A stretch of 64,000 bases of DNA from Sinomonas atrocyanea (GCF_001577305.1 NZ_CP014518.1:124001-188000), one strand, 5' to 3'; numbered from the stretch's first letter, positions 24,072-32,662 are shown. Program-made: numbers and translations. The notes: generated by a model from the letters alone, not told the origin.

Positions 24072-25088
24072 CTACTTCACCACGCCTTGGCGCTTCCTGC
24101 CCATGGTCAGGGCAACGGCGACGATGATGACGAGCCCGTAGACGAGGCTCTGGGCCTGGGGGCTGATGCCCACCGAGGTCGCGCCGATGGGCACGAGGCC
24201 CACGGTGAGGGCGCCGAACACGATGTTGATCGGATTCGTGACACCGCCGGTGATGGCCGTGCCGCCCACGATCGCGGCGGTGATGCCCGGGAGCAGCAGG
24301 TCGCTGCCGAGCCCGAAGGAGGAGGCTGCGCCCGCCTGGGCGATGACGAGCACGCCGGCCAGCCCGGACAGCAGGCCCGAGAGGGCGAAGGCTGCCACCT
24401 TCAGCCAGCGTGTCCGCAGGCCGGAGAAGAGGGCGCCGCTCTCGTTCAGGCCCACGGCGGTCATCCCCTGCCCGGACCGGGTGAACCGGAGCACGGCCCA
24501 CAGGACGACGGCGCACACGACGCCGACCCAGAACGCCAGGGGCAGGCCCACGAGCGCGGTGCCGAACAGCGGGGCGAGCAGATCCGTGTTGGCGGTGGCG
24601 TAGACGGTCGTCGCGTGGCTGACCTCGAGCGATGCGGCCTGCACGATGCCGAGCGTGCCGAGCGTGAGGGCGAACGAGGGGATCTGGCCGAAGGCGATCA
24701 GGAACCCGTTCACGGCGCCGATCAGGGTCACCACGACGAGCGTGAGCAGGGGGGCCGCCGGGCCGAGGGGCTCCAGCGCCTGCGCGAGGATCATCGCCGA
24801 GAGCACCACGGTGGCGGCGTTGGAGAGGTCGATGGAGCCGACGTTGAGCACCATCGCCTGGCCCAGGGCCACGAGCAGGATGGGCGCTGCCTGCACCGTC
24901 AGGATGCCGAGGCCGCCGCCTGTGACGAAGGTCGGAGTCAGGACGGCCACCAGGGCGAACAGGGCGATGAAGACGGCGACCGGGCCCACGGTCTGCCACA
25001 GGCCGGCGGGGCGCAGGGTCACCCGCTTCTGCTTGCCCGAGGAGGGGGCGGAGAGCGGCTCCGGTCGGAGAACGGCGTTGTGTGTCAT
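24072..25088 (-). CDS. ribose-type ABC transporter permease (second importer, permease B)
   Basis: This 338-residue RbsC-like membrane protein has a polar N-terminal tail and about nine hydrophobic segments. Family motifs include LNVGSIDLSNAATVVLSAMI, GAVNGFLIAFGQIPSFALTL, TRSGQGMTAVGLNESGALFS and IVGGTAITGGVTNPINIVFG. It starts 5 bases beyond the ATPase stop. Two different permease genes flank the ATPase gene (24072-25088 and 26646-27677), so the channel is probably a heterodimer, as in AI-2 and rhamnose importers. Confidence 0.91.
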   Translation of the reverse strand: MTHNAVLRPEPLSAPSSGKQKRVTLRPAGLWQTVGPVAVFIALFALVAVLTPTFVTGGGLGILTVQAAPILLVALGQAMVLNVGSIDLSNAATVVLSAMILAQALEPLGPAAPLLTLVVVTLIGAVNGFLIAFGQIPSFALTLGTLGIVQAASLEVSHATTVYATANTDLLAPLFGTALVGLPLAFWVGVVCAVVLWAVLRFTRSGQGMTAVGLNESGALFSGLRTRWLKVAAFALSGLLSGLAGVLVIAQAGAASSFGLGSDLLLPGITAAIVGGTAITGGVTNPINIVFGALTVGLVPIGATSVGISPQAQSLVYGLVIIVAVALTMGRKRQGVVK

Positions 25089-25092
25089 GGGA

Positions 25093-26649
25093 TCACACCA
25101 TCTTTTCCAGGAGGTCTAGGGCTGTGGGGGACTCGACGGAGAGGTCGAAGCTGCCGGTGATCTCGCCGTCGCGCATCACGAGGACGTCGTCGCCCATCTC
25201 GAGCGCCTCCTCGAGCGTGTCGGGGAGGAGGACGACGGCGGCTCCGGCACTCTGGGCGGCACGGATCTGTTCGTTCACCGTCTGGGCAGCTCCGGGGTCG
25301 AGGCCCCTGAGCGGGTGGTCGAGGAGGAGGATCTTCAGCTCGTCCGAGGCGAGCCACTTGGCGAGGACCACCTTCTGCTGGTTGCCGCCGGAGAAGCTCG
25401 CGAGGCGGAGGCGCGGGTTGCGCGGGCGGATGTCGAGCCGCTCGAACCAGTCGGCTGCCGCCTTCGCCTGGGTGCGCCGCTTCAGGAACGGGCCCCACGC
25501 GGCCTTCCCGGGGTGGGCGAGGGTGAGGTTCTCGGCGGCGCTGAAGCCTCCGACCATCCCTTCGACCTTCCGTTCGGCGGGGATGTAGGCGATTCCGGAG
25601 CGCACGGCCGCCCGGATGGACCATGAGCGGACGGGACCGCCGGCGACGGCGATCGTGCCCGAATCGAAGGTCTCGGCGCCGAAGATCGCCCGGCTGAGGG
25701 ATTCGCGTCCTGAGCCGAGGGCGCCGACGATGGCGGTGCAGCGGCCCGGGGCGAGGGAGAAGGAGATGTCCTTGAACTGGCCCTTCTTCTTCAGGTCCTT
25801 CACCTCCAGCACGGCAGGCTCGGGCGCGGTCCGCTCGGCCCGCTGCTTCGGGGCGGCCTTGGCCTCGTGGCCGATCATGAGTCGGAAGAGGTCATCCTCG
25901 GTCACGGATTCCCGCCGCCGGTCGGCAACGACCTGGCCGTGCCGCATGACGATCACGCGGTCGCAGATCCTGAGGATCTCGTCGAGGCGGTGGGAGACGA
26001 AGAGCACCGAGCCGATGCGCTTGAGGGCGCGGATCTCGCGCTCGAGGATCTCCGTCTCGTTGCGTTCCAGGACGGCCGTGGGCTCGTCCAGGATGACCAG
26101 GGGCGCGGCGTGGACTGCCTCGTCGACGCGCAGCGCGCGGGCGATCTCCACCATCTGGCGGTCCACGAAGGAGAGATCGCCGACGGTCGCGCGGGGATCG
26201 ATCGTGGAGCCGACGCGCTCGAGGACCTTCCCGGCCTCCTGGTTGAGGCGGTTCCAGCGGTAGAAGCCGTACCGGGTGGCCGCATCCTTCGAGGAGAGGG
26301 CGTTCATCGCGATGTTCTCGGCCACGGAGAGGTTCGTCAGGAGTGACTGCTCCTGGTGGACGACGCCGATCCCTGCTGCCACTGCGTCCTGCGGCCGGCG
26401 GAACTTCACCTCGCGGCCGTCTGCCTCGATCACCCCGGAGTCGGGCTGGTGGAGGCCCGTGAGGATCTTCAGGAGCGTGGACTTGCCGGCGCCGTTCTCG
26501 CCGATCAGGCCGACGACCTCGTGCCTCGGGATCTCCAGGGAGATGTCCTTCACGGCCTGGACGGGGCCGAAGGACTTCGAGACGCGGGTGAGCTTCAGGG
26601 CGGGGCTGTGGAGCGCTGCTGTGGCGGGTGCCACGGATGCGTGGGTCAT
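25093..26649 (-). CDS. ribose-type ABC transporter ATPase (second importer)
   Basis: This 518-residue double ABC protein has an N-terminal domain with Walker A GENGAGKST (about residue 45), signature LSFVDRQMVEIA and Walker B VILDEPTAV. The C-terminal domain has a degenerate Walker A GALGSGRES, IPAERKVEGMVG and signature FSGGNQQKVV. Its Walker B reads ILLLDHPLRGLDPG: the position of the catalytic glutamate (usually DEP) is histidine. So the second site probably cannot hydrolyse ATP. ATG 26649 overlaps the upstream permease stop (ATGA). The frame continues far upstream as a shadow inside that permease. Confidence 0.92.
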   Translation of the reverse strand: MTHASVAPATAALHSPALKLTRVSKSFGPVQAVKDISLEIPRHEVVGLIGENGAGKSTLLKILTGLHQPDSGVIEADGREVKFRRPQDAVAAGIGVVHQEQSLLTNLSVAENIAMNALSSKDAATRYGFYRWNRLNQEAGKVLERVGSTIDPRATVGDLSFVDRQMVEIARALRVDEAVHAAPLVILDEPTAVLERNETEILEREIRALKRIGSVLFVSHRLDEILRICDRVIVMRHGQVVADRRRESVTEDDLFRLMIGHEAKAAPKQRAERTAPEPAVLEVKDLKKKGQFKDISFSLAPGRCTAIVGALGSGRESLSRAIFGAETFDSGTIAVAGGPVRSWSIRAAVRSGIAYIPAERKVEGMVGGFSAAENLTLAHPGKAAWGPFLKRRTQAKAAADWFERLDIRPRNPRLRLASFSGGNQQKVVLAKWLASDELKILLLDHPLRGLDPGAAQTVNEQIRAAQSAGAAVVLLPDTLEEALEMGDDVLVMRDGEITGSFDLSVESPTALDLLEKMV

Positions 26650-27677
26650 TTGACGATCCTCAATCTGCTGCGATGGGGCCAGGCTGCGGCGAGGACAGCC
26701 GCGATGAGGACTGCTCCGGACACCGCGGACTGGAGGTTCGGGCTGACGCCGCTGAGGATGAGCCCGTTGTTCAGGACGGTGAGCATCAGCACCCCGACTG
26801 CGGTGCGGAGGATTCCGCCCTTCCCTCCTGCGAGGGAGGTCCCGCCGATCACGACGGCGGCGATGGTGAGGAAGAGGTTGCCGGTTCCGACCGTAGCCGA
26901 GCCTGCGCCGAGCTGCAGGCTGGCGAGGATCCCCGCGCCGGCACTGCAGGCGCCTGCCGCCACGAAGACGTAGACCTTGTACCTGCCGACGGGCACGCCG
27001 TTGGCCCGGGCGATCTCCTCGTTGTTGCCGATCGCGTAGGCGAAGCGGCCGAGGCGGGTGAACCTGGTGACGCCGATGCCCACCAGGGCCACCACGGCGG
27101 CTAGGAGGAACGAGTTCGGCAGGCCGAGGGTGAGGCTCGTGGGCCAGGACTTGAGGCCCTGGTCGGAGAGGAACGGGATGGACGCCTGGCCGAACAGCAG
27201 CGTGGCGATGCCGAGCCCGACGAACCACACGCCGAGGGTGACGATGAAGGACGGCACCTTCAGCTGGGTGTGCACGAGGCCGTTGACCAGGCCGAGCCCT
27301 GCGCCGACCGCCAGCGCGACCGGGATGGCCCAGAACCCGAGGTCGGCGGTGCCGCGGCTGTTGGCCGAGAGGAGGACGAAGGTCATCCCGGCGGCCCCCA
27401 TGAGGCCCTCGACCGAGAGGTCGATGGAGCCGGTCAGGATGACGAGCGTCGACCCGACCCCGATGATCAGGGGAAGCGCGGCGTGGTCCAGGATCGTCCG
27501 GGCGTTGTCCGGGCTGAGGAAGGAGGAGGGGTTGAGTGCCGCGAACACCGCGATCAGGGCGATCAGGGCGGCAACCTCGCCGAGATTCCTGAGCTCGAAG
27601 CGGTGCCGGCTCGGGGTGGGTTTGTGCTGAGCGGGTGCCGGGATCAGAAGCCCCGTGCCGCTGTCCTTTGCTGTCAT
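26646..27677 (-). CDS. ribose-type ABC transporter permease (second importer, permease A)
   Basis: This 343-residue RbsC-like permease carries LVILTGSIDLSVEGLMGAAG, GLVNGLVHTQLKVPSFIVTL, TRLGRFAYAIGNNEEIARAN and VIGGTSLAGGKGGILRTAVG. It has about nine membrane segments. The N-terminal 30 residues are polar. Its stop overlaps the ATPase start by 4 bases. A GC-rich hairpin (27705-27745) separates it from the binding-protein gene upstream, a common way to make more binding protein than permease. Confidence 0.91.
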   Translation of the reverse strand: MTAKDSGTGLLIPAPAQHKPTPSRHRFELRNLGEVAALIALIAVFAALNPSSFLSPDNARTILDHAALPLIIGVGSTLVILTGSIDLSVEGLMGAAGMTFVLLSANSRGTADLGFWAIPVALAVGAGLGLVNGLVHTQLKVPSFIVTLGVWFVGLGIATLLFGQASIPFLSDQGLKSWPTSLTLGLPNSFLLAAVVALVGIGVTRFTRLGRFAYAIGNNEEIARANGVPVGRYKVYVFVAAGACSAGAGILASLQLGAGSATVGTGNLFLTIAAVVIGGTSLAGGKGGILRTAVGVLMLTVLNNGLILSGVSPNLQSAVSGAVLIAAVLAAAWPHRSRLRIVK

Positions 27678-27704
27678 TGCTCTCTCACCTGCTGTTGTTC
27701 GGGT

Positions 27705-27745
27705 GTGCGGCGGCTCCGTCAGGAGTCCGGACGGAGCCGCCGCAC
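27705..27745 (-). terminator. intra-operon hairpin (attenuating terminator)
   Basis: A 16-bp stem, GTGCGGCGGCTCCGTC with GACGGAGCCGCCGCAC, lies in the 75-bp gap between the binding-protein gene (27753) and permease A (27677). In the leftward transcript it follows the binding-protein stop by a few bases. Partial termination or 3'-end protection would raise binding-protein levels relative to the membrane parts. Confidence 0.75.
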
Positions 27746-27752
27746 GGGGCCG

Positions 27753-28880
27753 TCAGGGCAGCTTCTCCGGACCGCCGCCGACGAGGGGGGTGGGCTGGGT
27801 GTCCCACGGCCCGTTCTTCACCAAGTCGTCGATCCAGCCGTCGATGTTGCTGTCGTACTTGGTGAACTCGGAGAGGTTCTGCGGGGTCACGCAGCTGAGC
27901 TTGAAGAGGCTGTCCCGCTTCTCGTGGGGCAGCTCCGAGGGCTTGATCGCGCCGGTCGCCGCCTGGTAAGCGGTGTACAGGCCGATCGCTGCGGCCATGA
28001 AGCCGCGGTGGAAGGTCTCGCCGACGATCGCGTCATTGCCCATGTGGTTCTGCATGTCGGCGACCTCCTGCGGGTAGAGGCCATCCGTGGCGAACTTGAC
28101 GTCGTTGATCCGCCCGGCGTTCTGCACAGCCTGGATCGCGCCGATCGTCATGCCGTCGTCGGCCGACCAGATACCGTTGATCTGGTTGCCGTACTTCGCC
28201 ATGAGGTTCTGGGTGACCTGGAGGGCCTGCTGGGGATCCCAGTTGGCCGGCTGCGTGTCGAGCAGGTGCACGTTCGGGTAGGCCTTCAGGGCCTGCTGCA
28301 TGCCCGCCACGCGGGTCTGGCTCGTGGTGCTGTCCTGCACGCCGCCGAGGGCGACGATGTTCCCCTTGCCGCCGATGCTCTTCGCGAGCGCGTCGGCCGT
28401 GCACTGCCCGCTCTGGACGCCGGAGTACTTCTGGAAGGCGACGAAGTTGTCGCCGACATTCCAGGGCTCGTAGTTGTCCGGCTTGTTCCACCAGACGCTC
28501 ACGTAGCCGCCGGCGGCCTTGACCGCGTTGACGATCGGCGCCGCATCCGAGCTCGCGACCGTGTTGACCATCAGCGCGACCTTCTTGCCCTGGGCGAGGA
28601 TGGCCTGGATCTTCGAGATCTCCGTCTGCGAGCTGCCCTGGGAGTCGACGATCTGCAGGGGGACGCCGAGCTTCTTCGACAGGGCCTGCGCGCCCTGGAT
28701 CATCGACGCCATGTACGGGTTGGTGGTGTTGATGACGGACGCGACGAGGACGATGTCCTTCTTGTCGATCGGCTGCGACGACGCGGCGGTCGTCGAGGTG
28801 CACGCTGTCATCGCCGCCAGCAGGCCGACTGCGGCCACGCCGGCCGCCAGCCGCTGTCGAATGCTGTTCCGGAGGGGCAT
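27753..28880 (-). CDS. ribose-type ABC transporter, sugar-binding lipoprotein (second importer)
   Basis: This 375-residue type 1 periplasmic-binding lipoprotein has a signal peptide with lipobox MTAC (GVAAVGLLAAMTACTS). Typical blocks are DIVLVASVINTTNPYMASMI, AQALSKKLGVPLQIVDSQGS, ALMVNTVASSDAAPIVNAVK, IVALGGVQDSTTSQTRVAGM and IWSADDGMTIGAIQAVQNAG. It is divergent enough from the protein at 8886 to suggest a different ligand or a larger one. ATG 28880 has GAAGGAGTCACTG upstream. A shared operator-like site lies 47 bp before the start. Confidence 0.9.
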   Translation of the reverse strand: MPLRNSIRQRLAAGVAAVGLLAAMTACTSTTAASSQPIDKKDIVLVASVINTTNPYMASMIQGAQALSKKLGVPLQIVDSQGSSQTEISKIQAILAQGKKVALMVNTVASSDAAPIVNAVKAAGGYVSVWWNKPDNYEPWNVGDNFVAFQKYSGVQSGQCTADALAKSIGGKGNIVALGGVQDSTTSQTRVAGMQQALKAYPNVHLLDTQPANWDPQQALQVTQNLMAKYGNQINGIWSADDGMTIGAIQAVQNAGRINDVKFATDGLYPQEVADMQNHMGNDAIVGETFHRGFMAAAIGLYTAYQAATGAIKPSELPHEKRDSLFKLSCVTPQNLSEFTKYDSNIDGWIDDLVKNGPWDTQPTPLVGGGPEKLP

Positions 28881-28926
28881 CAGTGACTCCTTCGTAAGAG
28901 ATGGCCCGGGGTTCCTGCAGATCGAT

Positions 28927-28938
28927 GAATAACAATTC
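28927..28938. promoter_or_regulatory. putative SorC-family operator, site 3
   Basis: GAATAACAATTC, reading GAATTGTTATTC on the leftward coding strand, the best match to the shared motif. It is followed on that strand by ATCGAT. The 208-bp gap (28881-29088) also holds a TGCATTTGGATTC stretch resembling one beside site 1 and, at its right end, the terminator of the epoxide-hydrolase operon. Confidence 0.6.
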
Positions 28939-29034
28939 AGTGCCTGCATTTGGATTCTTCGAGTGTGCGGCACGTCACTTCTGCGTGTCAAGGGATCAAA
29001 TTCCCGCGGGGCCAGAAGACGCCCGCGGCGCGGA

Positions 29035-29071
29035 AAGAGGGAGGACCCTGCGGGGCAGGGTCCTCCCTCTT
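29035..29071 (-). terminator. terminator hairpin after the epoxide-hydrolase-like gene
   Basis: A 17-bp perfect stem, AAGAGGGAGGACCCTGC with GCAGGGTCCTCCCTCTT, closes a 3-base loop. It begins 17 bases past the stop of the leftward gene at 29089 and isolates the promoter of the second importer from it. Confidence 0.85.
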
Positions 29072-29088
29072 CGGGCGGCGGCGAGCCG

Positions 29089-30333
29089 TCAGCGGAAGGC
29101 GCGGAAGAAGGTCCTCACGTCGTCGACGTACGTGTCCGGCACCTCGAGGGGGGCGAAGTGGCCGCCCTCGTCATGGACGCGGTACTGCTGGAGATTGAAG
29201 TACTTCTCGGTCCACGTGCGCGGGGGCTTGTAGATCTCCCCCGGGTAGATGGACACCGCGGTGGGGGCACCCACCACGGGCAGCCCGTCGTGGCTCGGGC
29301 GCCACGGGTTCCCGCGGCATTCCCAGTAGTAGCGTGAGGAGGTCCCGCCGGTGTTGGTGAGGAAGTAGACGGCCGCGGTCGTGACGAGATCCTCCTTGGG
29401 CCACACCCGCTCGAAGGGCTCGGTGCCGACGCCGCGCTCCTCGAGTCCCCAGAAGTAGCGCTTCTCGGTGATCCAGGCCAGCTGGCCGGCGGGCGAGTCG
29501 GCGACCAGGGCCGCGAGCGTCTGCGGCTTGGTCAGCTGGATCTCCCCGTAGCCGCTCTCGTTCTGCACGAAGAGCTTGCCGCGTTCGAACCACCCCTTCT
29601 CGGTCGAGTCGTCGTACTCCTCCGCGGCCGGAAGGCCCAGGACGGGGTCGAACTTGACCCCCGGAGGGGCGTCGGGGTGCTCGGCCAGGTAGTGGCTCAT
29701 CTGGGCCGGGAAGTGCGTGTAGACGCCGAAGACATCCTTCTCGTACTTGTGGCCGTGCTGCTGGGCCACGAGGGCGCCCCAGTCCCCTCCCGCGGTGGCG
29801 TACTTCTCGTACCCGAGCACCTTCTTCATGAGGGTGTTCTCGAGGTCGGCAGTCCGCCACCAGTTCCATCCCGGCTCCGTGAGCGGAGAGGAGAACCCGT
29901 AGCCGGGGAGGGAGATGAGGACGACGTCGAAGGAGTCCGCAGGGTCGCCGCCGTAGCTCGCGGGATCGGTCAGGGGGCCGATCACCTTGCGCAGGTCCCA
30001 GAACGTCCAGGGCCACCCATGGTGGATGAGGAGGGGCATCGGGTTGGGCCCCTTCCCCTTGGCATGGATGAAGTGGAGCGGCACGCCCATCAGGTCCGTC
30101 TTGAAGTGGGGCAGCTCATTCATCCGCCGCTCCACGTCCCGCCAGTCGTATTCGTTGATCCAGTAGTCGACGAGCTGCTTGTGGTACGCCGTGTTGTAGC
30201 CGTACCGCCAGTCGTCGTTGGCGAAGTCCTGCGGATAGCGGGTCTTGCGGAGCCGCTCGTACATGTCCTTGAGGTCTTCTTCGGGGATGGAGATCGTGAA
30301 GGGACGGATCTCGCCTTCGTGGTGCGCAGCCAT
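29089..30333 (-). CDS. epoxide hydrolase family alpha/beta-hydrolase with EHN domain
   Basis: This 414-residue protein has the N-terminal epoxide-hydrolase (EHN) domain (PFTISIPEEDLKDMYERLRK through about residue 115) and an alpha/beta-hydrolase core. The oxyanion motif is LLIHHGWPWTFWDL, the nucleophile elbow AGGDWGALVA with D184, and the base H392 in HDEGGHFAPLE; tyrosines in the lid (RYYWE) could polarise the epoxide. Microsomal-type epoxide hydrolases open epoxides to diols. In a sugar-catabolic regulon it may instead hydrolyse an ester, lactone or other bond. It is 72 bases downstream of the BKACE gene and probably cotranscribed. Confidence 0.87.
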   Translation of the reverse strand: MAAHHEGEIRPFTISIPEEDLKDMYERLRKTRYPQDFANDDWRYGYNTAYHKQLVDYWINEYDWRDVERRMNELPHFKTDLMGVPLHFIHAKGKGPNPMPLLIHHGWPWTFWDLRKVIGPLTDPASYGGDPADSFDVVLISLPGYGFSSPLTEPGWNWWRTADLENTLMKKVLGYEKYATAGGDWGALVAQQHGHKYEKDVFGVYTHFPAQMSHYLAEHPDAPPGVKFDPVLGLPAAEEYDDSTEKGWFERGKLFVQNESGYGEIQLTKPQTLAALVADSPAGQLAWITEKRYFWGLEERGVGTEPFERVWPKEDLVTTAAVYFLTNTGGTSSRYYWECRGNPWRPSHDGLPVVGAPTAVSIYPGEIYKPPRTWTEKYFNLQQYRVHDEGGHFAPLEVPDTYVDDVRTFFRAFR

Positions 30334-30405
30334 TGCGCCTCCTCGTGAGATGGGTGGGGTCGGAGGATGAAGTTCGTGGGGCGCCCAGGGGGCGCCGGGC
30401 GCCGT

Positions 30406-31353
30406 TCAGGCGATGTTGTAGAGGGCCCGTGCTTCCTGCTGGGTGGCGATGGGGCGGCCCACTTCGCGGGCGATCTCCTGCACCTGCTGGAGGAGCTCGA
30501 GGTTGGTCGGGTTGCGCGCCGGGTCGTAGAAGAGCTCCAGGCCGGTCTTGACGTGGCCGCCCAGCTCGATGGCCCTGCGCAGGATCCCGGTGTCGTCCAG
30601 TGCACCCTGGCCCCAGACCGAGACGTACCACGGATGCTTGACCTTGGCCTCCTCGATCATCCAGAGGTAGTAGTAGAGGCTTTCGAGGCTCGGCTTCATG
30701 CCGTTGGTGCCGATGGGCTCGGTGGCCGTGAGGCCGTAGTCGCCGATGAGGTAGAAGTCCCACATCGAACCGGGTGTCGAGAGCCCGCGGTTCACGTAGT
30801 GCATCGCGTGGCGCAGATGTCCGGGCTCGTAGATGCCGAAGACCATGGCAAGATCGCGTTCTCGGAACATCTTGACCTGGCTGGCGACCCGCTTGAAGTT
30901 GAACCCGAACTCCGGCCCCGAGAGGTACCCCTCCTCGTCGGTGTCCACTGCGAAGAGCGTCAGGCCGGTGTCGACGCAGCCGATCCGCACGTTCGCGCCC
31001 TCGTAGAGGAACGGCACATGCTCCAGGCCGTTCTCCTCGGGCTGCAGCCGGAGGTTGTTGCAGGTCGTGGGGTACCAGGTGATGTCCGGGTACTTGGCAA
31101 GAACGCTCTCCCACGTGCGCATGTAGTCTTTGTAGGCGTTCTCGCCGAGCAGGTCGAAGCTCGTATTGTGGGCGTGGATGGCGCCCGCGCCGGCCTCCCA
31201 GCACCGGATGGCATCCTCGGCGATCTCCTCGTAGGTGATCGGGGTGTTCGGGTTCATCTCCTTGGTGCGGACCCCGTTGATGTGGGACTCGATGACCACC
31301 GGATAGTCCCACTGCGGTTCCATGTCCGCGTACTTGTCCAGTGCAGTAGGCAC
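30406..31353 (-). CDS. beta-keto acid cleavage enzyme family (BKACE, DUF849) protein
   Basis: This 315-residue TIM-barrel protein has the zinc motif AGAGAIHAHNTS with H60 and H62, preceded by VVIESHINGVRTKEMNPNTP. Family members condense a beta-keto acid with acetyl-CoA and split it into a CoA ester and acetoacetate. Substrate varies widely across subfamilies (3-keto-5-aminohexanoate, dehydrocarnitine, others). The start is GTG 31353, chosen because GGAGG lies 5 bases upstream; a longer frame from 31431 crosses the operator and was rejected. It heads a two-gene leftward operon with the epoxide-hydrolase-like gene. Confidence 0.85.
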   Translation of the reverse strand: MPTALDKYADMEPQWDYPVVIESHINGVRTKEMNPNTPITYEEIAEDAIRCWEAGAGAIHAHNTSFDLLGENAYKDYMRTWESVLAKYPDITWYPTTCNNLRLQPEENGLEHVPFLYEGANVRIGCVDTGLTLFAVDTDEEGYLSGPEFGFNFKRVASQVKMFRERDLAMVFGIYEPGHLRHAMHYVNRGLSTPGSMWDFYLIGDYGLTATEPIGTNGMKPSLESLYYYLWMIEEAKVKHPWYVSVWGQGALDDTGILRRAIELGGHVKTGLELFYDPARNPTNLELLQQVQEIAREVGRPIATQQEARALYNIA

Positions 31354-31398
31354 GGCTACCTCCAAGAGCGACGGACCGAGCGGCCCGATGACAGCTGT

Positions 31399-31410
31399 GA
31401 ATTGATATTC
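31399..31410. promoter_or_regulatory. putative SorC-family operator, site 4
   Basis: GAATTGATATTC in the 142-bp gap (31354-31495), 46 bp before the GTG of the BKACE gene. ATCCAA (TTGGAT on the other strand) lies 4 bp beyond it. The stretch 31411-31443, read leftward, resembles the bases just before site 1 (CGCACCAT ... TGCATA ... TTGGAT ... CGAATA). Confidence 0.6.
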
Positions 31411-31495
31411 GTAGATCCAATCAATATGCACTCATGGTGCGATGCGGATCACACTGCTGTCAACGGTCCGTGCGGAATCGATGCTCTCCGCGCCG

Positions 31496-32500
31496 TCAGG
31501 GGGCGGTGCGGGCCCCTGCCCGTGCGGCCTCGGCGGCTGAGCCGGCCGGCTCGCTCAGGAGGAAGGCCGCGGTTCCCGCATCAGTGACGAGGGTGTCCAC
31601 CCAGCCTCCGGCCACCGCGGCGCGGATGGCCTGGTGCTTGCGTTCCCCACCGGCCACGGCCCACCGGTGGCGGGCGTTCCGGAGCTGGTCGAGCGTCACT
31701 CCGACCACGAGGTCTTCGAGCTCGGAGTCGATCGGCTTCCCCTCCGCATCGATGAAGTGCAGGCATACCTCGCCGACCGCGCCCCGCTCCCGGACGTGCT
31801 CGAACTGCTCATCCGTGAAGAAGTTGTCTCCGGAGCGCAGCTCGGGGTCCCGCTCGCACGTGCCGATGCCGACGAGCGCGACGTCGATGGAGTCCAGCAT
31901 CTCCATGGCCATGCGCACGTACGGGTCCCGCGCGATGAGGAGCTCCTTGATCTCGCGGCTGGGCACGACTCCCGGGGTCCGGAGGAAGACCGGCTGGGCG
32001 CCGGTCAGCGTGGCGAACTGCTGGGTGGAGCGGGCCGCATCGTGCTGCAGCTCGGGCGGCCCGAGGTCACCGAGGGTCTCCACCACGTACTCGCCGCGCG
32101 TCCGCAGGGGCAGGAGGGCATCGACCATGAGCCGCAGCGTCTTGCTCCACGAGGTGAAGGCGATCGTCTTCACCTCGAACGCCAGCTCGTAGAGGAGGGA
32201 GGCCATGGTGTGGGCGAGGTCCTTGTTGACCTCGGACTCGTCGTGGCTGACCGTGTCGACCACGTGCACCTCGCTGAGTCCGTAGCGCGCCTCGATCTGC
32301 TCCTCGAGCTCGGCATGGATGTGCTGGGGCACGGCGACGACGGTCCGGACGATCGAGGCCTCTTCGGCCTGGGCGAGCAGCCGGGAGACGCGCGACTGGG
32401 AGATCTGGAGACGCTTGGCGATCTCCGTCTGGCGCACGCCGTGCGTGTGGTAGAGCCGCGCCACTTTGATCATGAGGCGCTGGGTGTCATTGTCAGCCAT
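31496..32500 (-). CDS. SorC/DeoR-like (sugar-binding domain) transcriptional regulator
   Basis: This 334-residue regulator has an N-terminal helix-turn-helix (GVRQTEIAKRLQISQSRVSR, residues 21-40) and a long SorC-type effector domain (VDTVSHDESEVNKDLAHTMA, KTIAFTSWSKTLRLMVDALL, VALVGIGTCERDPELRSGDN, VVGVTLDQLRNARHRWAVAG). Family members such as SorC, LsrR, EryD and CggR bind phosphorylated sugars and usually repress catabolic operons. It lies divergent from the GlpD-like gene with a shared operator-like site between. It is the best candidate to bind all five copies of the motif in this island. ATG 32500 follows an ACGGAGCACC ribosome site. Confidence 0.9.
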   Translation of the reverse strand: MADNDTQRLMIKVARLYHTHGVRQTEIAKRLQISQSRVSRLLAQAEEASIVRTVVAVPQHIHAELEEQIEARYGLSEVHVVDTVSHDESEVNKDLAHTMASLLYELAFEVKTIAFTSWSKTLRLMVDALLPLRTRGEYVVETLGDLGPPELQHDAARSTQQFATLTGAQPVFLRTPGVVPSREIKELLIARDPYVRMAMEMLDSIDVALVGIGTCERDPELRSGDNFFTDEQFEHVRERGAVGEVCLHFIDAEGKPIDSELEDLVVGVTLDQLRNARHRWAVAGGERKHQAIRAAVAGGWVDTLVTDAGTAAFLLSEPAGSAAEAARAGARTAP

Positions 32501-32620
32501 GGTGCTCCGTTTCTTGCCTGTCAGGGAGGAGTATCGCGCGGCGGGCGCCGTCACCGGAACCCCCGACCCTTGACACCGGGATCGCCGCAGCAGACACTCG
32601 TAAATGTCCATGCGACTGCT

Positions 32621-32632
32621 AAATATTTATTC
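32621..32632. promoter_or_regulatory. putative SorC-family operator, site 5 (degenerate)
   Basis: AAATATTTATTC in the 162-bp gap between the SorC-family gene and the GlpD-like gene, 30 bp before the latter. It is followed by TAGCGATG, matching the CGAT-containing flank beside sites 2 and 3. It could serve both autoregulation and control of the rightward operon. Confidence 0.5.
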
Positions 32633-32662
32633 TAGCGATGTTCCGGCAGGAAGGAAACTGCA

